Shown here: one piece after another, positions 13,165-22,583 of the stretch
Position numbering within the stretch: position 1 is the stretch's first letter
Layout of the letters: each line of letters begins with the position of its first letter
NCBI RefSeq assembly: GCF_036226505.1
Contig: NZ_CP108484.1
Span: forward strand, 4,774,001 to 4,838,000
Direction of reading: 5' to 3'
DNA length: 64,000 nucleotides
Origin: Kitasatospora sp. NBC_01246
Lineage (GTDB): Bacteria > Actinomycetota > Actinomycetes > Streptomycetales > Streptomycetaceae
The notes under the pieces: model-generated
Seen by the model: only the letters and a program-made list of their open reading frames with translations
Databases searched by the model: none
What the model was told of the DNA's origin: nothing
Translations under genes and position numbers: made by a program

Positions 13165-15336
13165 ATGCGGTGGCTGACGGGCTGGAGCACGGGTGCGCCC
13201 CGAGCGGGCGCCCCGGCGCACGAGCCGCCCGGAGCGGTGGCGCCGATCGCCGCGCGCCCCCTGTGGACCGGCCCCAACCCCCTCTGGGCGGTCGGCGACT
13301 GGCGCCCCGAGGAGATCCGGCTGGTCACCCTGCGCCCCGGCGCCCCCGCCGTCGTCACCACCGGTGCCGGCGCGCCCGACCCGGTCGAGGACACCCCCGC
13401 GACCACCCGGCTCGCCGTCATCGGCCACTGCGGCGCCACCGACGCCGAACTCGCCGCCGGCCTCGCCGCCGCCCGCGGCGGCGCCGTCCGCCACCTCACC
13501 ACCTGGCCCGGCAGCTACACCGTCGTCCTGCGCACCGGCACCCGGTCCACCGCGCTGCTCACCGACCTGGCCGGCGCCCGGCCCGTCTTCCACACCCCCT
13601 GGGCCGACGGCACCGCGTACGCCACCGCCGCCCTCCCGCTCGCCGATCTGATCGGCGCCCCGCTGGACACCGGTCACCTCGCCGCCCGGCTCGCCTGCCC
13701 GGAGTCCCCGGAGGCGCTCGGCACCGGCACCCCGTACCTCGGCGTGCAGCGGGTACCGCCCGGGCACACCCTGGCCATCCGCGGCGGCCGCCCCTACCTC
13801 GCGGCGTACGACGAGCCCGGCGGCGGGCCGCGGCCGCGCGGCGAGGCACCAGCCGTCCGCGAACTCACCCGCGCCCTGCTGGAGTCCGTCCGGTCCCGGG
13901 TCCGCACCCCCGCCGCCGGCGCCGCCGACCCCGGCCGGGCCCGGCTGGGGGTCGACCTCTCGTACGGGACGGCCTCGGCCACCGTCGCCCTGCTCGCCGC
14001 CGCCGTCCCGCCCGCACCCGTCGCCGGACCCGCCCCCGCACCCGTGCCCGCCGTCGCCGGACCGGCCGCGGTACCCGGAGCGCGGGCCAGGAACGGCGCG
14101 GTCAAGGGCTCCTGGGCCCGGGTGTCCGCCCCGGGCCGGTCCGCTCCCGAGCCACTGGCCGCCGTCACCCTGGGCGAGAGCGAGGGCCCGGCCACCCTGG
14201 CGATCGCCCCCCACACGCCCCGGCTGCGGCACACGGTGCTCGCCCCCGGGCCGGACACCCTCCCGTACGCCGACCTGGTGGCCGACCCGCGGGCCGGGCG
14301 CCTCACCGACGAGCCAGGTCCGGAGCTGATCGCCGCCGCCCGCGCCGCGGCCCGCTTCGACGCCGGCGGCACCGACCATCTCACCGGGTACGGGGCCCGC
14401 CAGGTCCTGGACGGCCACCCGGCCCGGCTGGCCGACCTCGTCCGGGCCGGCCGGCCGCGCGAGCTGCTGCCCCCGGTCGCCGCCCTGGCCGGCGCCGACC
14501 GGGTGACGGCGGGCGTCCTGGCGGGCGCGCTGCGCACCCCGCTCACCGTGGTGCGCGCGGCCCACCGGCTCTCCCGGATCCGCTACGCCGACGCGCTCGA
14601 CGACGCCGCCGTCCGGCTGACGCTGCGGCACGTCCCGGACGGCGGCGGTACGGCGGGCGCCCGCTCGGCCGACGACCTGCTCTGGTGCGTCCCCGGACCG
14701 GCGGCCCGCTGGCTCTCCGACGAGGCGCTCTCCGCGGTCGCGCTGCGGCTGCGGCTGGCAGCGCGCGGACCGGCGCCCGCCGAGCCACCGGGCGTGCGCC
14801 GGGCCCGGTACGCCCTGCACCGGCACGCGCGCGGGTTCCGCACCCTGGTGCACGCCGCCGAGCAGCCCGGCCAGCGGCTGCACGCGCCGTTCCTGGACAA
14901 CCAGGTGGTCCGGGCGAGCCGGCTGCTGCCCGACGACGTCCGGCTCCAGCCCGGCGCCCGGCACGCCCTGCTGCACGCCGTCCTCACCGGGGCCGGCCGG
15001 ACGGACCTGCCGCCCGACTGGGGCCGCGGCCCCCGCCCCGACCGCACCGTCCCCGCCCGGGCGGGCCTGCGGCTCGCCGCCGACGGCATCGCCGAGCTCT
15101 TCGACGCCCCGCTGCTCGCCGAGGCCGGGCTGATCGACCTCCCCGCCGTCCGGGCCGGGCTGGCCCGCTGCGCCGACCCCGACGCGCCGCTCGCACCCGG
15201 CACCCTGGCCGGGCTCGCCGAGCTGGTCTCCACCGAACTCTGGCTCCGCCGGGTCCGCGCCCGGCGGCACGGCGCCTGCTGGACCGGCCTGCCCCTCGCC
15301 CGGCGCACCGCCCTCCCCGCCGCCCGCTTCGCCTGA
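13165..15336 (+). CDS. Asparagine synthetase-like protein, degenerate active site
   Basis: A 723-residue protein with the overall layout of asparagine synthetase and lasso-peptide cyclases: an N-terminal Ntn-like part (YTVVLRTGTRSTALLTDLAGARPVFHT) and a C-terminal synthetase part (LHAPFLDNQVVRASRLLP). Two catalytic features are missing. There is no Cys at position 2 (start MRWLTG), so no glutaminase, and the ATP-pyrophosphatase loop normally reading SGG-x-DS is SYGTAS here (DLSYGTASATVA), losing the aspartate. Such stand-alone proteins occur in many streptomycetes. No lasso precursor or leader peptidase gene is adjacent. The ATG at 13165 has GGAGG seven bases upstream. It may be a pseudoenzyme; function unknown. 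Confidence 0.72.
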   Translation: MRWLTGWSTGAPRAGAPAHEPPGAVAPIAARPLWTGPNPLWAVGDWRPEEIRLVTLRPGAPAVVTTGAGAPDPVEDTPATTRLAVIGHCGATDAELAAGLAAARGGAVRHLTTWPGSYTVVLRTGTRSTALLTDLAGARPVFHTPWADGTAYATAALPLADLIGAPLDTGHLAARLACPESPEALGTGTPYLGVQRVPPGHTLAIRGGRPYLAAYDEPGGGPRPRGEAPAVRELTRALLESVRSRVRTPAAGAADPGRARLGVDLSYGTASATVALLAAAVPPAPVAGPAPAPVPAVAGPAAVPGARARNGAVKGSWARVSAPGRSAPEPLAAVTLGESEGPATLAIAPHTPRLRHTVLAPGPDTLPYADLVADPRAGRLTDEPGPELIAAARAAARFDAGGTDHLTGYGARQVLDGHPARLADLVRAGRPRELLPPVAALAGADRVTAGVLAGALRTPLTVVRAAHRLSRIRYADALDDAAVRLTLRHVPDGGGTAGARSADDLLWCVPGPAARWLSDEALSAVALRLRLAARGPAPAEPPGVRRARYALHRHARGFRTLVHAAEQPGQRLHAPFLDNQVVRASRLLPDDVRLQPGARHALLHAVLTGAGRTDLPPDWGRGPRPDRTVPARAGLRLAADGIAELFDAPLLAEAGLIDLPAVRAGLARCADPDAPLAPGTLAGLAELVSTELWLRRVRARRHGACWTGLPLARRTALPAARFA

Positions 15337-15469
15337 CCCCGGCGCGTGCGACCGCGGTGGCCGGGCCGGGGCGGCCGGGCGGCGGCGCCCGGTTCGGCGC
15401 GGCTCGCGGGCGCCGTCCCCCGGGCGGGCGATCATGACGCCATCCCGTCCCGTCCCCGTGGAGGCCGTG

Positions 15470-15991
15470 GTGACCAGCGCCAGCCCGGATCCGTCCGTCC
15501 CCGTCCTGCTCTCGGTGCTCGGCCGGCCGCCGACGGGCCGTCCGCCGGGGGTGCTGGCCGCGTGCGACGGCTCGGACGGTTCGCTCTGGGCGCTGGACCG
15601 GGCGATGACCGAGGCCGAGCGGTTCGAACTGCCGCTGTACGTGCTCGCGGTGGTCAACCCGGCCCCGACCGGGTACCCGCCGGGGATGGCCGAACTGGTC
15701 CAGGAGAGCGTCGAGACGCTGGTCGAGAGCATGGCGGACGGCCTGCGCCGTGCGGTGGCGGCGGTGCAGCGGGCCCGGCTCCGCCCGTACGCGGGGGAGC
15801 TGTCGCTGCACGTGGTGCTCGGCAACGTGATCGAGGTGCTGCTGGCGGCCTCGGCCCGGCAGCACACGCTGGTGCTCGGCACCCGGGGCAACGGCGGCTT
15901 CGGCCGGCTGCTGCTGGGCTCGGTCGGCTCGGCCGCCGTCCACCACGCGGCCTGTCCGGTCCTGATCGTCCCCGCGCCCCCGGACCGCTGA
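15470..15991 (+). CDS. Universal stress protein (UspA family)
   Basis: A 173-residue single-domain Usp. It has the first strand with an acidic residue (GVLAACDGSDGSLWALDRA) and the ATP-binding signature G-2x-G-9x-G-S (GTRGNGGFGRLLLGSVGS), followed by the final strand ACPVLIVPAPP. Members that keep this signature bind ATP and accumulate under stress. The GTG at 15470 is chosen because GGAGG stands five bases before it; an in-frame ATG at 15434 lacks a ribosome site. It is flanked by unrelated genes in the same orientation. Confidence 0.87.
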   Translation: MTSASPDPSVPVLLSVLGRPPTGRPPGVLAACDGSDGSLWALDRAMTEAERFELPLYVLAVVNPAPTGYPPGMAELVQESVETLVESMADGLRRAVAAVQRARLRPYAGELSLHVVLGNVIEVLLAASARQHTLVLGTRGNGGFGRLLLGSVGSAAVHHAACPVLIVPAPPDR

Positions 15992-16221
15992 GCCGGCCGC
16001 CGGGCCGACCGCTGAGCCGACCCCCGGCCGGCCGCCGGGCCACGGAGGCCGGCCGGGGGCGCCCGGGCACGGTCCCGCGCCGGTCGGGCACGCTCCGCGC
16101 CGGAGCGCACGGCCTGCCGGGAGGTGGGAGGGGAGCGCTCGCGCGCCGGGAATGTCCCGAGATGGTTCATCGTTCACCTATCCCGGAACCCCGCCCTCCC
16201 CACCCCTGGAGAACCGCCGCC

Positions 16222-16926
16222 ATGAAGGTCGAGATCTACTCCGACATCGCCTGCCCCTGGTGCTACATCGGCAAGCGCCGCTTCGAGCAGGCGCTGGACG
16301 GCTTCGCGGGCAAGGAGGACGTCGAGGTGGTCTACCGGCCGTACCAGCTGGTGCCGGACGCCCCGGCCACCGCGAGCCCGCACCGCGCGTGGCTGGCCGA
16401 GCGCTACGGCCCGCAGTCCGTCGCGATGGACGCCCGGGTGGCCGAGCTGGGCCGCGCCGAGGGCATCAGCTACGACTTCGACGCCGCGCTGCACGCCAAC
16501 ACCTTCCTCGGCCACCGGCTGCTCCACCTCGCCGGGACCGAGTACGGCGCGGCGGCGCAGGGCCGGCTGAAGGAGGCGCTGCTCAAGGCCCACTTCAGCG
16601 ACGGGGTGGACGTCGGCGACCGCGCCGCGCTGACCCGGCTGGCGGTGTCCGCGGGCCTGGACGGCGACCGGGTGGCGGCCTACCTCGCGGGCGACGAGGG
16701 CGCCGCCGAGGTGAGCGCCCAGCTCGCCGAGGCCCGCGAGCTGGGCATCACCGCCGTGCCGACCTTCGTCTTCGAGGGCAAGTGGGCCGTCCAGGGCGGC
16801 CAGGACGCCGAGACCTTCCGCAAGGTGCTGGAGCAGGTCGCCGAGGAGATCGGCGAGCGCCGGCCCGCGCCGGTGCCGGTCGTCGCGGCAGGCGAGGCCT
16901 GCGCGGACGGCTCCTGCGCCGTCTGA
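16222..16926 (+). CDS. DsbA family oxidoreductase (FrnE-like)
   Basis: A 234-residue cytoplasmic DsbA-like protein with no signal peptide. The thioredoxin-fold active site is CPWC at residues 11-14 (YSDIACPWCYIG), followed by the helical insertion (HANTFLGHRLLHLAG) and the cis-proline strand (GITAVPTFVFEGKWAVQG), which matches the FrnE/2-hydroxychromene-isomerase branch. These proteins shuffle disulfides or act in polyketide isomerisation. The C-terminus carries an extra CADGSC, another possible redox or metal pair. The ATG follows CTGGAGAA. Reading ends 42 bases before the convergent sigma factor gene. Confidence 0.9.
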   Translation: MKVEIYSDIACPWCYIGKRRFEQALDGFAGKEDVEVVYRPYQLVPDAPATASPHRAWLAERYGPQSVAMDARVAELGRAEGISYDFDAALHANTFLGHRLLHLAGTEYGAAAQGRLKEALLKAHFSDGVDVGDRAALTRLAVSAGLDGDRVAAYLAGDEGAAEVSAQLAEARELGITAVPTFVFEGKWAVQGGQDAETFRKVLEQVAEEIGERRPAPVPVVAAGEACADGSCAV

Positions 16927-16968
16927 CCGGCCCCTCCCGGGACCGCCGGCACCCTCCCGGGGCCCGCC

Positions 16969-19224
16969 TCAGGCACACCTGAAGCGGGCCTCGGCCCAGT
17001 CGGACACGTTCAGCGCCGACCAGACGCCGTGCGCCGGGGTGACCACCAGCCGGATCGACGTCTGCCCGGCCAGCGGCACGTGCACCGGCACCGCGTCGTC
17101 CCCGGTGGCCAGCGGCGGCGAGCGCCACAGGGTACGGCCGTCGCCGCCCTGCACCGAGAAGACCACGCCGCCGATCGAGGCGGCGATGTCGTCCACCCCG
17201 GCCACCGCGTCGAAGGCCGTGCAGCCGCGGTTGAGGTCGATCACCGTGGTCGCGGGCGCGTGCACGGTGATGCCGTGGGCCCGGGGGGTGCCGCCGATCG
17301 AGACGCTGTCGCGCTGCCAGAACCAGTCGCTGCCGCGCTGCCGGATGCTCGGGGCCGACGCCGGCACCCGGTTGTTGCCGGGCTTCAGCACGGGCAGGTG
17401 GTCGGCCCAGAAGTCGGTCGGAGCCGGCGGTGTGACGGTCGGGGTCGGCAGCGGCGGGGGAGTCGGGGTGGGCAGGACCGGCACCTCGGGGGTGGGTACC
17501 GGGGGCGGCGTCGGGGTCGGCACCACGGGTACCGGCGGCAGCGGCGGAGGGGTCGGCCGGGTCGGCCGCGGCGAGGGCGGGGCCGGTGCGGGGGAGGACG
17601 CGGCCGGGCTGCTCGGCGCGGGCGGCGGCACGGCCTTCGGCGCCGGGCGCGGTGCGACGGAGGGCGTCGGCGTCGGTGACGGGGTGGCGGAGGGGCTCGG
17701 CGCGGGTTCCACCACCGGGACCGGATCGGGGGTGCGCGGCGCCGCGCTCGGTACCGGTGCCATCGGCGGCGGCGCCGGTAGGGCCGGGGAGGAGGCCGGC
17801 GGCGCGGCCAGCGGGGGCTTCGGCTCGGGCGAGCCGGTCAGCGCGTAGGCGGCGACGGCGGCCGCCGCCACGGCGACCGCGGCCGCGATGCCCGCCTTGG
17901 CCGCCATGCCCAGGCCCTCGCCCGCCGCCGCGGCGCCACCGCTTCCGCCGGCCGCGCCACCCGCGGACCCGGCCGCGGCGCCTGCCGTCGCCCCGGAGGC
18001 CCCGCCGGCCGCGCCGCCCGCGGCGGCCGCCGCCGTTCCCGCGGCCGCGCCGCCGACCGCCGCCGCACCGCCCACGGCGGCAGCGGCGGCGCTGAAGCCG
18101 CCCACCCCCACCCAGACCAGGACGCCGCCGGGCAGCAGCGCCCGCAGGCTGTGGTTGATCTCGGACAGCTCCAGGCAGGCGGCCGTGCACCGGTCGCACT
18201 CCCGCAGGTGCCGGCCGACCTCCGCGGACGCCCGCTTGCGCAGCGAGCCGCGCGCGTAGGCGCCGAGCCGGTTGGCGTACGCCTCGCAGGCCCTGGCCTG
18301 GCTGCCCGAGACATGGGCCTGGAGGAAGGCCGCGGCCAGCCGGTCGCGGGCCCGGTGCGCCTGGACGGCGGTGGCGTTGGCGGTCTTGCCGAGCATCACC
18401 GCGACGGTCTTGGGGGACTCCCGTTCGACCTCGGTGTGCCAGAGCACCATCCGGTCGTCCTCGGGCAGTTCGGCGTAGGCCTGCATCACCATGCGCTGGT
18501 CGGCCAGCGCCATCGCCCAGGCGTCGGCCCCCGGGTCGGCCAGGTCCAGGTCGACGGTGGCGGCCGAGGTCTGCGCGAACGTGCTGAAGTCGTCGACGAG
18601 TTGCTCGCGCCGCTCACTGCGGGTCCAGGCCGCGGCGACGTTGCGGACGGCGGTCAGCAGATAGGCGCGGACGGCGAACTCCGGCCCCTTGCCCGCCCGC
18701 AGCGCCTGCAGCGTGCGGGCGAAAACCTCGCCTGCCAGGTCCTCGGCGGTGAAGCTGTCCCGGCAGCAGGTCCGCGCGTAGCGGCGCACCGAGTCGGCGT
18801 GCCGGCGGTAGATCTCCTCGTACGCGGCGTCGTCGCCGGCCCGCACCCGGGCGGTCAACTCGGCGTCGGAGGCCGGGCGCTCGCCGTCCACCGGGTCGGC
18901 GGGGGCCGGTACGGTCGGCCGGGCGCGGGAGCCGTCGTCGACGAAGGCCTCCGGGGCCACGCCGCCGCGGCCGGCCGGCGCCTGGCCGGGGACGCGGCTC
19001 TGCGGGTACGCGTCGGAGGCGGAGAGGGTCTCGCGGCTGGGCATCCCGGCCTGGTCAGGCACCTGCCCCGACGCGCTCGGCACCGCGCCGGGCGCCTGCC
19101 CCGGCCCGTGCCCCGCCCTGCCGGGGCCCCCGTCCGCGCCACCCGTCCCGCCGTTCGGTCCCCCCGGGCCGGAGCGGCCGAAGTCGAGGCCGTAGCCGTA
19201 GTCGTTCTGTTCCTCGGCGCTCAC
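16969..19224 (-). CDS. ECF sigma factor fused to zinc finger, TM and NPCBM-like domain
   Basis: A 751-residue multidomain protein. Residues about 1-115 are a Gly/Pro-rich linker. Sigma region 2 follows (YEEIYRRHADSVRRYARTCC, FTAEDLAGEVFARTL), then region 4 (LPEDDRMVLWHTEVERESPKTVAVMLGKT). Around residue 310 is HLRECDRC, the H-x3-C-x2-C zinc motif of anti-sigma factors. A long Ala/Gly tract and a hydrophobic segment (AGIAAAVAVAAAAVAAYAL) lead into about 170 residues of Pro/Thr-rich wall-spanning sequence. The last 140 residues resemble an NPCBM carbohydrate-binding domain (SIGGTPRAHGITVHAP, VWSALNVSDWAEARFRC). Sensor, anti-sigma and sigma thus share one chain. The GTG start at 19224 is inferred from conservation, with only a weak ribosome site. 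Confidence 0.87.
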   Translation of the reverse strand: MSAEEQNDYGYGLDFGRSGPGGPNGGTGGADGGPGRAGHGPGQAPGAVPSASGQVPDQAGMPSRETLSASDAYPQSRVPGQAPAGRGGVAPEAFVDDGSRARPTVPAPADPVDGERPASDAELTARVRAGDDAAYEEIYRRHADSVRRYARTCCRDSFTAEDLAGEVFARTLQALRAGKGPEFAVRAYLLTAVRNVAAAWTRSERREQLVDDFSTFAQTSAATVDLDLADPGADAWAMALADQRMVMQAYAELPEDDRMVLWHTEVERESPKTVAVMLGKTANATAVQAHRARDRLAAAFLQAHVSGSQARACEAYANRLGAYARGSLRKRASAEVGRHLRECDRCTAACLELSEINHSLRALLPGGVLVWVGVGGFSAAAAAVGGAAAVGGAAAGTAAAAAGGAAGGASGATAGAAAGSAGGAAGGSGGAAAAGEGLGMAAKAGIAAAVAVAAAAVAAYALTGSPEPKPPLAAPPASSPALPAPPPMAPVPSAAPRTPDPVPVVEPAPSPSATPSPTPTPSVAPRPAPKAVPPPAPSSPAASSPAPAPPSPRPTRPTPPPLPPVPVVPTPTPPPVPTPEVPVLPTPTPPPLPTPTVTPPAPTDFWADHLPVLKPGNNRVPASAPSIRQRGSDWFWQRDSVSIGGTPRAHGITVHAPATTVIDLNRGCTAFDAVAGVDDIAASIGGVVFSVQGGDGRTLWRSPPLATGDDAVPVHVPLAGQTSIRLVVTPAHGVWSALNVSDWAEARFRCA

Positions 19225-19558
19225 AACGGACCCCAGATTCCACGACAGCCCCCGTAGTGCGGCAGAGCGCACGGGAGTGCGTGAGCGCACGGTTCCCCGC
19301 TGTACGGCTCCGAGGGCGCGCGAACGGCGCGCATCGGGACATTGGCTCCAACCACGGGCAAAGGATGGCATAGCGCAGAGTTGGGCGGTAGCCGGACCGC
19401 CGCGACCCACTCTTCCGAGGGGCCGTCGAGGATGTGTTCGCCCCATCCGGTGCACCGGCGCGGCGGCGGGCGCACCCGGCGCGCGGCCGAGCCGCTCACG
19501 CCGGGTTGATCCTCAACTTCCTTGCCCTCCGGGGCCCGCGGCCACCAGAGTGGTGGGA

Positions 19559-20476
19559 TCAGCGCGCCCGGAGCCCGTCCAGCAGGATCCGCAGCAGCCG
19601 GTCGGCCGGTCCTTCGACGGGTTGACCGTCCGTCTGCTGACCGCCTGCCGCCGGGAACGCGCCGCCGAACGCGGCCGACACGGGCGCCGTGTACGGGTCC
19701 GCCCCCGGCACGCCGCGCGAGGCGTGCACCGGGACCGAGGCGGTCAGCACCAGCACCACGTCCGCGACCGTCACCCCCGGCCGCAGCTCCCCGGCCGCGC
19801 CCGCGCGCGCCACCAGGGCGGCGAGCAGTTGCAGCAACTGCCGCGGGTCCGCGTCGGCCGCGGGCTCTCCGCCGCCCTCCGGCAGCCCGCCGTGCCGCGG
19901 CTCGAACCGGTTGCCGAGCAGGGCGCCCGCGCCGGCCGGATCCCCCGAGCGCTGCTCGGGCACCCTGCCCAGCTCCTCCGCGTACCGGAAGGCCTCCGGC
20001 GGCAGCAGCCGCCCGGCCCCCGTACTCACCGCCCGCGCCAGGTAGCCGGCCAGCGACTCCCAGGCACCGCCGCCGCCGTACAGCGACTCCCGCGCCTGGG
20101 CGGTCAGCCACGCCACCTCCTCGGCGGCGATCCGCTGGACCAGCACCTCCTTGCTCGGGAAGCGCCGGTACACCGTGCCCACCCCGACCCCGGCCCGGCG
20201 CGCGACCTCCTCCATCGGCGCGCCGTAGCCGAACTCGCCGAACACCTCGCGGGCCGCACGCAGCACGCTCTCCAGGTTCCGCCGGGCGTCCACCCGCAGC
20301 CGGGCACCGGACACCGGTCCGCCACCGCCCTGCGGCGGTTCGGCCGGGTAGTGGACCGCCGCGTACGCCACCGCGGCCTGCGGTGGCAGGTCCGCGGGGC
20401 TGCGTTGCTCCGGCACCACGCCCTGGCCGACGCGCGGTACCGCCGCCCGGCCCAACAGTCGCTCCTGCTCCATCAT
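19559..20476 (-). CDS. TetR family transcriptional regulator
   Basis: A 305-residue regulator with the helix-turn-helix near residues 60-105 (VLRAAREVFGEFGYGAPMEE, VARRAGVGVGTVYRRFPSKE), clearly TetR. The C-terminal ligand domain is longer than usual and Gly/Pro-rich. The N-terminal 55 residues ahead of the DNA-binding domain are not conserved-looking. The ATG at 20476 (or 20473) is preceded by GGGGGAGAG. No adjacent divergent target gene is close (600 bases of empty sequence follow), so the regulated gene is unknown. Confidence 0.85.
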   Translation of the reverse strand: MMEQERLLGRAAVPRVGQGVVPEQRSPADLPPQAAVAYAAVHYPAEPPQGGGGPVSGARLRVDARRNLESVLRAAREVFGEFGYGAPMEEVARRAGVGVGTVYRRFPSKEVLVQRIAAEEVAWLTAQARESLYGGGGAWESLAGYLARAVSTGAGRLLPPEAFRYAEELGRVPEQRSGDPAGAGALLGNRFEPRHGGLPEGGGEPAADADPRQLLQLLAALVARAGAAGELRPGVTVADVVLVLTASVPVHASRGVPGADPYTAPVSAAFGGAFPAAGGQQTDGQPVEGPADRLLRILLDGLRAR

Positions 20477-21074
20477 CCCAACTCTCCCCCGCAGGTGCCC
20501 GATCCCGGACCCTGCCGTCGCCCGCCCCTGCACCCCCCGGTGCAGCTCCGCCTGTCAGAAATGACCCGATGACCCATCGCTCGTAGTCGGTTGTGACGCA
20601 AGCCGCGTCCGGGTGACGCCAGACCGCACGCGCACGACGACCGCGCACGCAAGGCCATGCGGACTCCGCCACGACCGGTGCCACCGGGCCGGGACCGCAC
20701 ATCCGGCCCGGCGCGTCGGCACCCCACGGGGCCTCGTCCGGGAACTACCCTTCCCCGGAACACCGTCCCGCAGTCGGGTTTACGCGCCAACACTGGAACT
20801 GGCCGTAATGGCCGCTCCACGGTGCGTCGCCGCCAGTTGTCATGGCGATGGCCGCCCCGATGCACAATCCGACCATAGTTCACGGCCGTTCGAAGCCGAA
20901 AGTGCGTCAGAAACTCACCCAGGCAGCACATCTGGCACCACGGGGCAACTCCCGCCCCAACCGACCCGGCACGGACTGTGGACAAGAGGCCCTCCGACGG
21001 TCCTTCATTGAGGGCGTGGTGGGGGCACCCCCGGCCGAGGGCCGGGGACAGGTCGCATCGGCAGGAGGTTCGCC
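20477..21074. other. Gene-free interval upstream of the NADH dehydrogenase gene
   Basis: About 600 bases with no credible coding frame on either strand. The GC content is lower in the middle (around 20760-20900) than in the flanking genes, as expected for regulatory DNA. A short GC hairpin (GGTGGGGGCACCCCC) occurs near 21017-21031. The only clear signal is the AGGAGG ribosome site at 21063-21068. Confidence 0.45.
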
Positions 21075-22442
21075 ATCAGAATTCTGATCGTCGGCGGCGG
21101 CTGCGCCGGGATGTCCACCGCGCTGCACCTCCAGCGCGGCCTGCGCGAACGGCTGCGCCGGGGCGAGGCGGAGATCACCGTGGTCGAACCGCAGTCCTAC
21201 TTGACGTACCACCCCTTGCTCGCCGAGGTCGCGGCCGGCTCGATCGACCCCCGCCACGTGGTCGTCCCGCTGCGGCGGGCCCTGCCGGACTGCCGGGTGC
21301 TCACCGCCCGGATCACCCGGATCGAGCACGGCACCCGCCGCGCCTGGGCCGACGCCGCCGCCCGCGGGGAACCGCCCGCCCCGGTCGAGCTCGACTACGA
21401 CGTCCTGGTGGTGGCCCCCGGCTCGGTCTCCCGGACGGCGCCGGTGCCCGGGCTGGCCGAGCACGGGCTGGGGTTCTCCACCGTCGGCGAGGCGGTGAGC
21501 CTGCGCAACCACGTACTGGAACAGCTCGACCTGGCCTCCGCGACCCGGGACCCGGCCCTGCGCCAGGCCGCGCTCACCTTCGTCTTCGTCGGCGCGGGCT
21601 ACGCCGGCGTCGGCGCGCTCGCCGAACTGGAGGACATGGCGCGCACCGCGGTCCGCGGCTATCACAACATCAGCCCCGGGGACCTGCGCTGGGTCCTGGT
21701 CGAGGCCACCGACCGGATCCTCGCCGAGGAGTCGCCTGAGCTGGCCGCGCACACCCTGGCCGAACTGCGCGAGCGCAGCGTCGACGTCCGCCTGGGCACC
21801 AGGCTGGAGTCGGCTGCCGACCGGGTGATGGCGCTCTCCGACGGCAGCCGGTTCGCCGCCCGGACCCTGGTCTGGACCGCCGGGGTGCGCCCGTCCCCGC
21901 TGCTGCGCGACACCGACCTGCCGCTGGACACCGCCGGCCGGATCCGCTGTCTGGCCACCCTCCAGGCGGTCGGCCCGGACGGGCGGGCGCTGCCCGGGGT
22001 CTGGGCCGCCGGGGACTGCGCCGCCGTTCCCGACCCGCACGCGGACGGGGCGCCCTGCGCGCCCAACGCCCAGCACGCCTTCGCCCAGGCCGAGCTGCTC
22101 GCCGCCAACGTGCTCGTCGCCCTGGAGGGCGGCCCGCGCGCCGAGGGCATCGTCGAGTACCGGCCGGACCGCGCGGCCTGCTCGACCTCGCTGGGCCTGG
22201 GCCGCGCGGTCGCCCACACCAGCGGGGGCGGCCGGCTCACCGGCCGTCGCGCCTGGTGGCTGCACCGGGCCCGGCACCTGCGCCGGCTGCCGAGCGCGGA
22301 CCGGCGGGTGCGGGTGCTGATGGACTGGGTGCTCGGCGGGCTGTTCTCCCGGGAGGTGGTCTCGCTCGGGACGGTGGAGCACCCGCGTTCGGAGTTCGAG
22401 GCCGGCTTCGGCAAGGGCGGCGCCGACGACCGGCCGACCTGA
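21075..22442 (+). CDS. Type II NADH dehydrogenase-like FAD oxidoreductase
   Basis: About 455 residues with the NDH-2 fold. The first dinucleotide fold is RILIVGGGCAGMSTALHL; the second, for NAD(P)H, is FVFVGAGYAGVGALAELED; the FAD-contacting GVWAAGDCAAVPD comes late, and a helical membrane-associating C-terminus follows (LRRLPSADRRVRVLMDWVLGG). Such enzymes pass electrons from NADH to menaquinone without pumping protons. The start is unusual: AGGAGG (21063-21068) is followed after six bases by ATC, giving (M)RILIVGGG. No ATG, GTG or TTG exists in frame between a TGA at 21009 and the ATG at 21111, which would delete the FAD motif. CTG at 21084 is the only other near-start codon. Confidence 0.85.
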   Translation: MRILIVGGGCAGMSTALHLQRGLRERLRRGEAEITVVEPQSYLTYHPLLAEVAAGSIDPRHVVVPLRRALPDCRVLTARITRIEHGTRRAWADAAARGEPPAPVELDYDVLVVAPGSVSRTAPVPGLAEHGLGFSTVGEAVSLRNHVLEQLDLASATRDPALRQAALTFVFVGAGYAGVGALAELEDMARTAVRGYHNISPGDLRWVLVEATDRILAEESPELAAHTLAELRERSVDVRLGTRLESAADRVMALSDGSRFAARTLVWTAGVRPSPLLRDTDLPLDTAGRIRCLATLQAVGPDGRALPGVWAAGDCAAVPDPHADGAPCAPNAQHAFAQAELLAANVLVALEGGPRAEGIVEYRPDRAACSTSLGLGRAVAHTSGGGRLTGRRAWWLHRARHLRRLPSADRRVRVLMDWVLGGLFSREVVSLGTVEHPRSEFEAGFGKGGADDRPT

Positions 22443-22583
22443 GGGCGGCGCCGGCGGCCGGCTGTGACCGACAAGACGGCCGCGCCCAGCGCGCGCGACT
22501 TCCGGAATCGGGCCTCCGCCTGACAGGATCGGCCCGACCGAGTCATTACCCGGTGTGGCAGTCCGCACACAAAAAGTGATGAT

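Noticed and set aside
13165..15336. Lasso-peptide biosynthetic cluster
   Set aside because: Only a degenerate cyclase-like protein is present; no precursor peptide, leader-binding protein or protease gene is found on either side.
12517..16170. 1217-residue minus-strand open frame
   Set aside because: Antisense of the asparagine-synthetase-like and Usp genes; composition is Gly/Arg/Pro-rich without domains.
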